Of a stretch of DNA of 64,000 nt, positions 12,000 through 24,568 are shown one piece after another. The position numbers and the translations under genes are program-made. Positions within the stretch are counted from its first letter, which is position 1, and every line of letters begins with the position of its first letter. Under the pieces are notes generated by a model. It was given only the letters and a program-made list of their open reading frames with translations. It did not search any database and was not told the origin of the DNA. Location of the stretch: positions 82,501-146,500 of the forward strand of contig JAXRKP010000799.1 of NCBI GenBank assembly GCA_037039925.1, written 5' to 3'. The stretch is from Doris montereyensis. Its lineage: Eukaryota; Mollusca; Gastropoda; Nudibranchia; Dorididae.

Positions 12000-13034
12000 A
12001 TGTCTTGAAAAAAATTGTTGGGGTTGTTTTTTTTACAAAAGCGAGCACAACCTTTTTGGTTAAGTCTACTGGTTGGCCAGGTCAAGCTGTCATGGTGAGG
12101 TCCTGAGTTTGAATCCTACCAATGATAAGTCCAATGTTGGTCTTTGAATGCTTGTCTTCTTGCTTCTGTTGTTGTTTTTGTCATTGAAATTTGAGCTTTA
12201 ATACCACATGAGATTAGAATTGTACTGTTCCAACTCTGTCTGGGTTTTTTAATTCCTTTTTTGTTTCTAGTACTTGTAGAGCTATATATTATTACAATTA
12301 CTTGTATTATATGTGTGATTTTGTTTGATGTTAATTTTGGGTTTGTTTCTTTGTTTTTGTGGTGATGAAGAAAGTTTTGAGAAATGTTTTTCAATGTTAT
12401 TAAGTATATGATATGACCTATGACCCCTGTGGATATCTAACAAAGCAGGGCCAGCTTCATGAAGTCAACAGTGCGTGAAATGTCAACAGACCACTCAGTC
12501 CCTGAGAATCAAAATGATGTTTATGCTCGATCTCTGCGGTACTGTAAACTGACCTTTGACCCCTAGATCTAGTTCACTTGTTGTATTGTTTGGATGTTTT
12601 TTTTTCATTGCCACTGTTGGGATTTATTTTTATCACCCCTCTCTGCCTTTTATACATTTGTGCACTTCACCACAAATGACCTGTGCCTAATTTTCCTATT
12701 AACTTTCTGCATGTAACTTGATATCTTATGAAATAGTGTGAGTTGACATCGATAAGATATAAGAGGAGCAATTTGCTAGGCATTAAAAAGGAAGACAAAA
12801 AAAAGGTGTATACTTCTCTATGTTTAATAATTTTTAAAACTTTGGATTGATTGTATAGTTGGCTCTTTTCATAGCTGACGTCCGTCCGCTTTTTACGTTA
12901 AATTACGGTAAAGCATAAATTTGAAATCTACTCATTTTTCATGTTGTGTTTATGAGAACTGTTTGAGCTTCAGTTATTGTTTCTTTAGCATATGTTTTAT
13001 ACCTTTAGCATATGTTTTATACCTACTCGTTAAT

Positions 13035-13195
13035 AGCGGGTGGTTGGCGATTGCTGAGTGGTAGGTCTTATTTCTTTTCCTTTCCTTCATTTTCTCTTAT
13101 AACATTATCTTTCATCTTGTTGTTTCCTTTTAATTCACATTGAGATCGCACGCAACTGTGGACGGGGTAAATTTCAAAGAAACAAACAAACTCAA
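13035..13195 (+). repeat. Repeat C, copy 1 (defines the family)
   Basis: Family consensus by eye: TGCTGGTAGGTCCTACTTC, a pyrimidine-rich stretch (TTTCCTTTC...), TCATCTTGCTGTTTCC, CACCCTGAGATCAC, ATGGTGG, GGGTAAATTTCAATGAAACA. About 150-200 bp, at least 14 copies or fragments in the window. No terminal inverted repeat or internal promoter is obvious; class unknown. Confidence 0.75.
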
Positions 13196-14135
13196 TAATA
13201 TGGTGTGTTTGATTTGTACGTATTCGTGTATCTCTCCATTATTGTCAATGGTACTACAATCATGTTTTGACACGTCATACTATCTTCTGTAATCAGTTTT
13301 CTGCTTTTCATATCGTACTACGCATGTCCTGCATATGTGTTTTTTTACTTGTTTAGTCATGGGTTGCTTTACATTTTGTTATTTAACATCTAAATAATTT
13401 TTCTACATCTCATATATTCACATGCACATCATGTATGTATGTGTTTTTACTCGTTACTTTTTGTTATTTAACATTTTTGCTTCTTATATATATTCACATG
13501 CATATCGTGTATGTATATGTTTTTTACTCGTTTAGTCATGGGTTGCTTTTACTTTATGTTATTTCACATGAGCCTTTTATTCATTGAGTGCATTTACATT
13601 GTTGATGACTCGTTATTACCTATGGAAGGAAGGCCAATCATTTAGAGACAGGCGAATCTCTTTGAGGACGTGTCCAGATGTCTTGAGAATCTTTGATCCT
13701 TGTGACAATTTAATTTCACAAAAAGCAGCTGTGTTGATTTTACAATCATCTACATGTGTACTTGTATGTGATATGAAATGCGTATTAAATTATGTTATTT
13801 ATTGTCATGTTCCTTTGCATATGATAATGACGATGAGGGGATCTAAATGCTTGCTTTGTGTTTGTCACGAGGAAAACCAAAATTCACCTGAGATCTGTGA
13901 ATGGAAAGTAATCGTTGTTGTGGAGCATTCTTGGTTAAAGTAATATAATAGTTAATATCAATATGTTTATTCATGTCTGGACATGCTTCTAGTCAATTTT
14001 GCTTACAATATAAATGTGATCATAACATTGTGATTATTAATGACAAAAAGTGACAATACTGACAACACCACCAAAGAAGACAAAACCAATAGCTGACATT
14101 TCAACTTAACCTTTGTGGCACAACACAAACGCACT

Positions 14136-14333
14136 TTGCTCCATTCAACAAACGTCTCTCCATTCAACTTACTTCTTTCCACTCAACAAACTTTTCTCCG
14201 CACAACAAACTTCTCTCCATTCAACAAACTTCTCTCATTCAACAAACTTTGCTCCACACAACAAACTTTACTCCACACAACAAACTTTGCTCTGTTCAAC
14301 TAACGTCTCTCCACTCAACAAACTTTGCTTCTC
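14136..14333 (+). repeat. Degenerate 17-18 bp tandem repeat
   Basis: Eleven or so units of CAACAAACTTCTCTCCATT and variants (CTCCACACAACAAACTTTG). Confidence 0.9.
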
Positions 14334-15284
14334 TGTGGCACTGTGAAAAACAAACAAAAATTCATCTAAATCCATTTCATGTAACACTACAATGACACTG
14401 ACATGTATTCTATACACCTCTGTGTACATTGTTCTTAAATCTTTCACTCTTCCTGAAAGAAAATTGTTGCATTGTTTCGCATCATTCTTTGTATGTATCG
14501 GCATTATTGCCAGTCTTAAAATCCTGACTTGCTCTTCACACATAGTTCTGCTGACTTAAATCTTCTCATCAGTATTTCTCTCTTGTACTTGTACTTGCTT
14601 TATAATCAATATCATGCTATAAGTTCAATGTGTCATAAGTGTATCATGTTTCATGTATTTGAAGTCTTTATTTGATTTCTTAATACGTGATGTCAATATT
14701 TAAATTTAAAAGTTTGCAATGTAATCAAAACAATTTGATTTATTTATGGTCTGTTTTACATAAAAGAAAGAAAAGAATGTGTAGCCTACTTTACATATAT
14801 TGTGTGTATTTACAAATATTTCCAAGATGTCTTAGTATTGGTACCATCAGTTTAAAGTTTTTCAAACATGGATTGGTGCGGTAAATCTATAAAGCTTCCA
14901 TACAAAGTTGTCGAGTCATAATATCGTGCCAATAATAGGACAATGAATCCAGACCAAAGATGCGTGCCATGTATGGGACAGACGTAGATGGGGGCAGTGA
15001 TATTTGTCCACATCCATCTGCCATTTCATCACTTATATGGCAACCATGACAATTACAACATTGGGTTGTGTCATCAACTTTCTGCCTTTTTGTCTGATGA
15101 CCTCAATGTGTGTCTCATGACCTTTATGCCAGTTCCAACTGCGTGGTCTTTTCAAATACAGGGGAAGGAAGCCTCCCTTGCCATCTTACTTACAAGGCAG
15201 AAATTTTCATGAGTATTGTCGTTACGAATATGATAATGCAATCCCTTTTCTTGCTTTTTAAAAATCCCATTCAAATGACATGCC

Positions 15285-15435
15285 GTCCGCTCGGTCGGCT
15301 GACAGTGGTGCTACTGGTAGGTCCCACTTTAACTTCTGTCCCTTCATTTTCTTTACATGTATTGTATTTCATTTGCTTTTCCCTTTCATTTCACCCTGAG
15401 ACTGAGTTGGGGTAAACTTTTAACTTAAAGGACTC
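15285..15435 (+). repeat. Repeat C, copy 2
   Basis: Recognised by GTGCTACTGGTAGGTCCCAC, a T/C-rich middle, CACCCTGAGACTGAG and GGGGTAAAC near the end. Diverged in the last third. Confidence 0.65.
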
Positions 15436-16382
15436 AAACACTAATTTTTTTCCTTTTTTTCTTTCGTGTCTTTAAAAAAATTGTTTTCATGTTTTTGGTT
15501 TTGTTTGTGGTTTTTATTCAATATTTATGTTGAAGTACTGATCCCGGTAGTAAATTAGACATATCGTTCATAATTATACTATTCAGATTCTTGTTGTTGT
15601 TTGGGGTTATGCTGGGGTATGGCGGTATAGGGGAGAGGGGCTTTGGGTTTCTTTTTCTTTTTGTTTTTATTTTTGATAGATAAGAAGATGGGTTTGGGGG
15701 CGGGTGTAGATTGAAGGGAGTTTCCATTTTTTGTTGACAGTTATTTTTGCTAACATTTGCTTTTCAAAATGAAAGTTTACTTTGTCAAATAACAACAATA
15801 GTATCAGTACTATCATTAGATTTTGATCTGTCCTTGTTAGAAAGTGGTCATTTTTATTTAAAATAAGCACAGTAGAGCTTGCAATTATGAGAATGTCTTT
15901 TTTCTTTTCTTGATTAAATGTCTTACACAATGACTTACTGGGATGGGCACTGATACAATTTGCTGTTGAAATGAAATAATTGTGTCACATTGGCACATTA
16001 GTTTAAGCAATGGCACATTTGTGTAGGCATTGAAACCTTGGTGTAGGCAATGACACCCTGATGTAAGTAATGGCACACTGGTGTAAGTGTGAGCAATGAC
16101 ACTCTTGAATGATCACATGTCATGTGTGACCAGGATGACTTTGTAAAGAGAATATGTGTCCATTGTTCCTTTGTTCAAATGTGTTGATGCAATGCCTTTG
16201 TGTTTTCAAAGGACTAAATTTTATTTTTTTCACATGCGGTATTTATGGCCTGCTTTGTCCATTTAATGCTTTTTTTATTATTATTTGTCTGCTTATTTGG
16301 CTCAAATGTTCAACTTATTAAATAAAGGCTGTATGATACCATGGGCAGCATTGTGATGGCCAGTGGTTTTCTCTTTTAATTT

Positions 16383-17259
<877 letters not shown>

Positions 17260-17369
17260 GTGTCCTTCCCAGAGGGCAAAATCAACAGCTTGATCCATCA
17301 ATCAAAGTTTTATACTTTCACTCAAACGCTGTACGGACTAAACGATCTTGTATGGACGTTTTTTTTAGA

Positions 17370-17505
17370 GTTGCAGGTAAGTCCTACTTCTTTCCTTTCA
17401 ATTGTTGACATTTCTTTCATCTTGCTGTGCCCTTTTGCTCCCCCCCCCGCCCTGAGATCGCCGTTTATTGTTGATGCGTTCAACATTTCATTGAAACAAA
17501 CAAAA
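17370..17505 (+). repeat. Repeat C, copy 3
   Basis: Has AAGTCCTACTTCTTTCCTTT, CATCTTGCTGTGCCC, CCCTGAGATCGCCG and TTTCATTGAAACAAACAAA. Confidence 0.75.
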
Positions 17506-17826
17506 CCTCATACTCTAACACGTACTTTGGTCCTATACTGTAACACTGCAAATCTTGCAAATGTCTGGGTTGTGTAAAGGCGGACAACCTTCTTTTTATT
17601 TTTATCTATTACGACCGTATGGACAGTTGAGTGTAGCCAAGGCCGTCTCTATATCAAAATGGCCTTGGTGTAGCACGACAGAGACAGTGACAGCACAGAC
17701 CATTGCCTGAGCCTGAACCTGAACCTCCATATACATGTAGTAAGTAGTAGTAGTAGTAGTAGTACAGTGGCTTAGGCCTGGGTGCCTTGGTCTGTCGCTG
17801 CGCTGCTTACACTCCTATTATTATTC

Positions 17827-18178
17827 CTGGGGGATTTGGTAGTCCATAGGTAAGGTGTCGGTCTCTCAACCAAAAGGTAGTGGGTTCGAGCCCCACCAAC
17901 ATGTTGAAGAATTATATTTTCTCGATTTTTTCCCCGAGTAAAATCTCTCTTCTCTCCCCTCCCTCTCCTGGTCCAGGTAGGTGAATCGACACCTTGTCCC
18001 GTCAGAGACAAGCGATAAAAAAGGAGGTCATGTGTGCAGATCACAACACTGTGCATGTTAAATATCCCTTGGCTGTTTACACAGGGAAGTCCGGCAAAAT
18101 TAAGAATCTTACCCAAACCTGAGATCACCTTAGTTGTGGATGTGGGTAGATTGTATATGAAATCAAATCAAAAAAAAA
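17827..18178 (+). repeat. SINE-A copy 3 (best head)
   Basis: The clearest pol III promoter-like head in the family: TGGTAGTCCATAGGTAAGG (box A), then GGGTTCGAGCCCCACC (box B), about 50 bp apart. The body contains CTGGTCCAGGTAGGTGAATC, and the end is AAATCAAATCAAA followed by an A run. Confidence 0.9.
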
Positions 18179-18417
18179 ATAATTACATTTTTTTTTTAAT
18201 GTGTCATTCTTGCCTTTCGCTTCTCATTGGAACTGTAAGACTGTAAGTAGTAGTAGCACTACATACACATGTATTTAAATGTTCACAGAGTTCTCTGCCC
18301 GGATGTCACCACATAGAGAAAGCGATATACTATATACTATATAGACCAAAATTAAAGTTCTGTCTATCATCAATACATTCATCACTATCAATCATTACTT
18401 TCACCACTAGCATCATC

Positions 18418-18468
18418 CCTTTCTTTCTCTCTCTCTCCCCCCCTCTCTCTCTCTCTCTCTCCCTTTCT

Positions 18469-18515
<47 letters not shown>
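18418..18515. repeat. (CT)n microsatellite
   Basis: CT repeat interrupted by C runs. Confidence 0.95.
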
Positions 18516-18516
<1 letters not shown>

Positions 18517-18662
18517 CTGTCTCACACTTCCTCTTCCTCAGCATGACTGTCTATCTATATGTGCGTCTGTTTGTCTGTAGCCCATATCATCTCTCTGTGT
18601 GTCCATCTCATTTTGTCTTTGTGTCTCTGTCTCCATGTCTGTCTGTCTCTGACTGCGTTATG

Positions 18663-18755
18663 GGTGACTGGTGGGCACTGTTGGTAGATCTTTTCATCCT
18701 GAGATCACCGATAATATGGTGAGCAGGGTGTATTTCAAAGGAACACTGCTTTCTT
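18663..18755 (+). repeat. Repeat C, copy 4 (fragment)
   Basis: GGGCACTGTTGGTAGATC, then CATCCTGAGATCACC, and GTATTTCAAAGGAACA at the end. Confidence 0.6.
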
Positions 18756-20117
18756 ATTGGTTACAGCAGATATAACAATACAGAGGAAATGCAATATTTT
18801 CTGGCATTGCAAAATCTAAAATTTTCACGAGCTCCTCATTTTTTATGGATGTTAGTAAGCAATTAAATTTCCTGTCGCTCTTGCTCAGTGTCAGGTTACA
18901 ATATTTAAATCACCGTGAAAGTGAAAGCTCTACTGAATCCCATTTTGACTTCATGACTGCTGGAGCTGAAATACATCTCTCCGGCTGTGATTTGCACAGA
19001 CCATTGTAGCGTTCATTTCGGAAAACGCTGTACAATGCAGCCTGCTGTGTAACTCTGATTGGTCAATCTCTAAAGGCCGAGGTTTTCCATCACTCAGAGT
19101 GCTGTAACGCAACACTCTTGCGTTGCGCTCGACGCCTGAACGACATCTAGAACAATATCTCGATTGAAGCATTGTCTGAAGACTTCAGTGAAGTATACAC
19201 TGACAGTCACATTTCACGTCTCTGATTTGTATCCTGACAGATTAGTCTCTTCACAGACACATTTTCACATATATCAATCAATTTTCATATATGAGTAAAA
19301 TCTTGTGGAGTTTCTTAAGAAACAGGTAGATCTAACACTTCAAAGTAAAGCCGAAATTCCATCCTGCTGAAATGTGAACAACATCAAAGAAGACGAACTA
19401 TTTAATTTAGTATTAAAATACTATTAGTATAGTTTTAGTAATCATAGACTTAGATCTAAGTGTGCTGTACTGTAACTGTAGTCAGTGAAATTCATTCTTG
19501 AACATTTTTTATTGTAGTTGTAGGGAGAGTTCCATATTCACCTACCCTACATTTGGCCTGGATAGGGGATGAGGGGGGATGGTGATAGACGTTTAGATAA
19601 TGACTCAGACAGAGACCCGACTATGCACAGGTGAAAAAATGGGGGTGTAGGGAAAGACTCCACAGTCGAGCACACATTGTCACCATCCCTGAACACCCTG
19701 CCCCCAACCCATCTGAGGCAAGGTATGGACTCTCCACCACCTCACCCCAAAGAAAATCACATCACACAGTGTGCCCAAGTATGGAAGTCCTCCCGGGTGT
19801 AGCCCTAGACAATGGATCCGAGAACTAGGCGACTGCTTCTTTTATAAGGCAGAGCAGCTGATGAGAACTGCAACTTTTTATCTCTTTGACTTTGTCATCA
19901 ACCGCTGTATAATATTTTTGTTGTTTAAGAATCATTGATGAAAGGTTCATTTGTCAGAAAGCTAGCAGCTAATCATTAATTTATATTTTCAACAGAAAAA
20001 TCAGAGAAACGATTTATCTGCAATGTTTTTAATTTCATTTATTTTCAGAAGTCTGTGTGTACCTCACCTGAATTTACTTGTTATGAGTGGTGAGCCTTTG
20101 TCAAGAAACTGCACACC
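18756..20117. other. Upstream region of MYG1
   Basis: Probably contains the MYG1 promoter and a 5' UTR exon. An ATTGG (inverted CCAAT box) at 19058-19062 lies in a more GC-balanced block (18950-19180). A pyrimidine-AG junction at about 20047-20048 (TTTATTTTCAG) could open the exon that carries the start codon. The 65-codon frame at 19631-19828 has no recognisable similarity. Confidence 0.45.
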
Positions 20118-23100
20118 ATGCCAACAATTGGCACACACAACGGCACATTTCACTGCGATGAAGTTCTGGCATGTTTCCTTCTCAAGCAGTTGGATCAATA
20201 CAAAGATGCAGACATTGTCAGGTAAAGGTTTTGAAAAGCCGTGAAATTTATGGCGAGGAGACGCCATTGCTGGATGTTAGTCCTGATCTGAGAAGCACAT
20301 GATAGCAAGATATGCACATGTTTACTTCCATTGCCTTTAAATTTCTATCTACCGATGGAAAGTGAAAATTGATGTAGCCTTGCAGGCTACCTGTGTCTCT
20401 TCAAGTCTGCCACAAACACTGAAAAGTTGTCTCTCCCTTACTTGTATACAATGTATTTCTTCACACATTTAATCTTCAGATCATATATTTTATAATGTAA
20501 ATGTGTTTGTATGGTTTTTAAAAGAATATTGATGCAAATCTTGTTTCTTCTGTTCTTTGATTTATTATAATAGACAGTTTTTTTGGTTGTTTTTTTTTTA
20601 AATGCAAAGAAAAAAAATTATTTATTAGGCATGAATTTTTGACATGACTTTTTTTGTTTTGGTTTTCAAAGTTGTTTTTTTTTCAATTGTTCTTTTTGTT
20701 TTGTTTTTTAAAATTTTAATCTATGAAAGTAAAGAGAGTTGCTATAAAAGATAAAGCAAATTGTTTTACTGCTGTTTTCTGATACTTTAGAAACAACTTC
20801 TTTTATGTGTGTTTGACATGCCACACAACACTGTACATGTTTTTATAGGAGTTACATAATATATATATACGTAATTTTTCATTGAACAATGTTGGTTCTG
20901 TTTAATGGCTAGTTGGTTTACTTTTCAGAACCAGAGATCAAACAAAACTTGACACATGTGACATTGTGGTAGATGTGGGAGGAGTTTTGATCCCAAGAAG
21001 CATAGATATGACCACCATCAACGGTAATGGAAACTTTTCAAACTCAGGCTGTTGTAATTGAATTGATTTGATGGTATTCAATATTAGCAATAATTATTAT
21101 GGTTCTATATTATGTGATATAATAACAGTATTATCAAAGATTATTATATTGACAGCAACCAACGAGATTTTTAAGTAAAGAGAGACGTGTTGTGTTGTAG
21201 CTCTGGTGGAAAGATCTCGGCATTATTCATCTCCTCTTTTAGCCATGTTTCACACCCAATGATAATATCTGGGTTTATATATTATTTTTTGTAGGATGTG
21301 CCAGAATTTGGTTTTCTTATTAAATTTGAAAAGTAATCACAAAAACCAGCAACATTTTTGGAATCTTATTTCCTGTGTCATTTACATGAGACTGGGGCTG
21401 TGCCATTTTATTAATGTTTACATTTGTTAGTTTGGTTGGGGGATGTAGAACACGTGGACGGTGACCAATGATACCATTGATAAGTATTTGTTTGTATTAT
21501 GTAATTTGCCAGCATGCTAGAGATGTTGTCGTTCATAAAGATGAGAAGGTTTGGTTGTGTCGGAAAAAAATTATATGTGATTAAACCTCTGGTCATGTGA
21601 CAGTACAGTAAAGTTCCTTCATGGTCATTACGGCCTACAAAGCCTTTCATTCTTTTCTCATGTCTTTTGTTTGTGTGGTTTGCTCTAAATTCACCCTGAG
21701 ATCACTACTTATAAAATGGTGGTTGGTGGAAATTTGAATGAAACCTTTCTAGTTCCAATGTTCTGTTTCAGGAGTTGGATGAGAGCATGAACAGCCTGTG
21801 GTCAAGAGAAGTGACAGGACCGTGTAAATTTCAACGAAACTTTCCAATTCTCAATTTCAGGAGTTTCAACGAGAGCATGAACAGCCTGTGGTCGGAGAAG
21901 AAGTGGGTGACCAAGCTGTCCAGTGCTGGCCTGGTCTACCTGCACTTTGGCATGGATGTGGTTGCCAAGGTTCTGGACCTAAAGTCATCGTCCCCGTTGA
22001 CCAAAATCATCTACGACAAGGTCTACGAGAACTTCATGGAGGAAATTGACGCCATTGACAACGGAATCCACCAGACAGATGAGGAACCCAGGTATCTTTT
22101 AAAAATGCTGTCATTTTTCCCCTTGTGGTTTGACTGCGCGTTGTGTGGAGTGTTTGTGAGTAGCCGTCATTTCAGGGCTCTCACTGTGCTAGCACCAGAA
22201 AAAAATAGTGTTGTCAGATTGCCTGTATGTTTTCGGAATACGGTTGATGACCGTTTCTCAAGTTTCGATTTCTGTCGTAATGAAATACAGTGGAACCTCT
22301 CTAAGCAGGAAGTCTCAGTTGATTGTAAAATCGTCCCGATTTGCCGGGGACCTAGGGAATTTGTTTACTTTCAGCAGTTTGAGATACCTAAGGCTTTCTG
22401 TGAGTGGTAAAATGCAGAATTAAACGGACAAGTAGCCACAGGACCAGTGGATCAAAATGAAGATGGCATTCATCAAAGATGTCACTCACAATGGATCTTT
22501 GTTGGACGGTAGATAGATAAGACACGTAATCAAGAAGGCATGGCTGGTCGTTAAATCTCCTCTCGTGTCCACCCTTGCGATTGACAGATGAGGCGGGCAA
22601 TAAAAGACTGACAGTGCATAACTTTCTAAGCGCCGCCTTGTGTCAATACTGCACTGTATTGTCAGGTGGACGTCTGCTTTCACACCTTTTCAATGGATGT
22701 ATGGTGTGTCTGGCTTATGGTCGTCGTTAACTGGCACTTGCGACATTGTGTACTTATTATGCAATGTATAACACAAGTAGCACTAATGCAGGTATAATAT
22801 TAACGTTTTTCTAACACAGAAACTAAATTGGGATAAAAAAGTGAGTGTTGAAATGAATAAAATTTGGGGGAAATGATGATGACAATCAATGCAAGCCTGC
22901 GAAAATTGTCCCGATAAGCTGGGGACCTTTTCCATTTCGAGAGGTAAAAAACATAGAACCAATTCTGTTCCCTATGAATTCTTCCCGATTGGCCGAGTTT
23001 CTCGATTTGAGTGGTTACACTGTGCAATGTGCTTTAGCTTTGCAGTGATGGAGGTTAATACTGGTGTCAATTTTGTCTACATTTAAAATGACCTATCGAC

Positions 23101-24411
23101 TAAATTTATGCAAGAATTGACTGTATGATCCTTTGAATTAACCGTGATAAGTCCTTCAAGTTAAGTTTATCAAAATAAAACAACTCAGTCAGGTTGCAAT
23201 TATAATCAAAAGACTGTCATTTTGGCGGAGTGTAAGCTTTTTGCAAGATTGAGAAGTGGATTCACTTGTATCTAACCAATATTTTATCACTTGCTATGGC
23301 CTATTCTTGATTTCATTTTCTGTTTTGAATCACTCGACGTTAGGTAACTTGACATACATGTGTGTTTTTTTCTGTTTCCAAACAACAGGTACAGAGTTTC
23401 CACAAATCTCAGTAGCCGTGTGGCAGGTTTGAACCCAAAATGGAATGAGACAGGAGTCGACGAGGATGTGAGTAGAGTGGATGCCGTTTAAGTCAATTTT
23501 CATCCATGTTGGGTTTTTTTCAAAGACCCTATCCAAAAAAAAAAAGAATCTAAGCTATACAACATGCAATACCAACATTTGAAGGGGTCAGTTCAAAAGT
23601 GTGCCAATGTCCATTTTTGTAATAAAAAAAAACGAGACAGAGAGATAATCCAAGGGAATAAAAGGAAATCATGCTTTCTGAAAAGTGTGAAAAGGATAAG
23701 ATGAAAATACATCACATTTACAGCCGTTTGAAAATTGAAATTCCCAAAGACAACAGTGCCAAAGTCTACGGTTTTTGGTATTTTTCTCTAAATAACGTGA
23801 ATTATGCCTTACGCACACTATTGAAATGACCCCTTCGTTTATAAGTATTCATTCATACCACAAACTATCACCGACCGGAATCCTATGCCAAACTGGGTCA
23901 TTACATCCCCAACAAAGGAACAGTTCAAGACTACCTTGTTAAAATATACAAAACGTGAAAGAGCCCCAATGACACCATCACAATTTGCTCAAATTTGAGA
24001 CACTTTGAAGTACCTCAGATACATACAGGTACAGAAAATTTCTACTTGTGTTGACATTAGCTTACGGGAAGCAACCCTGAAGTCAATGTTTTTAGAATGT
24101 CCTGGTTTTACAAGAAGAATGAATGAGCCATCGCTTTTAAGTCAACTCTTATTCTCCAGTGCTCTTTTTTTGTTGTCTCCACAATCTGATGTCCATCATT
24201 AAGAGTCACGACTCTCAGAAACAGGAAAATGATAAGCACCCAACCTGAGATGTTCACGTAATCATATGTAATACTTCGTAATAAAGACGTATTCATTATG
24301 CGAATCTCACCAAGGCCCTAAATTATCACCCACAAAGCTGCCTAATTCATGCCTCTGGATTGTCATCTCGTTCACTCTCATGGCCACCAATCATGGTTAG
24401 TACTCTCTCTC

Positions 24412-24500
<89 letters not shown>

Positions 24501-24535
24501 CTTTCTCTCTCTCCCTCTCTCTTTCTCTCTCTCTG

Positions 24536-24568
<33 letters not shown>

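Larger units (their letters stand above)
12000..16380. other. Intergenic stretch with scattered repeats, no gene recognised
   Basis: Contains SINE-like debris near 12060-12120 (TTTGAATCCTACCAATG), two repeat-C copies, a short tandem repeat at 14136-14333 and AT-rich sequence. The 119-codon frame at 13584-13943 is the longest open frame free of simple repeat, but it shows no known motif, splice context or composition shift. A + strand AATAAA lies near 16321. Confidence 0.5.

Noticed and set aside
13584..13943. 119-codon + strand open frame
   Set aside because: No recognisable domain, no splice context and composition like the surrounding AT-rich DNA; one such frame is expected by chance in 64 kb.
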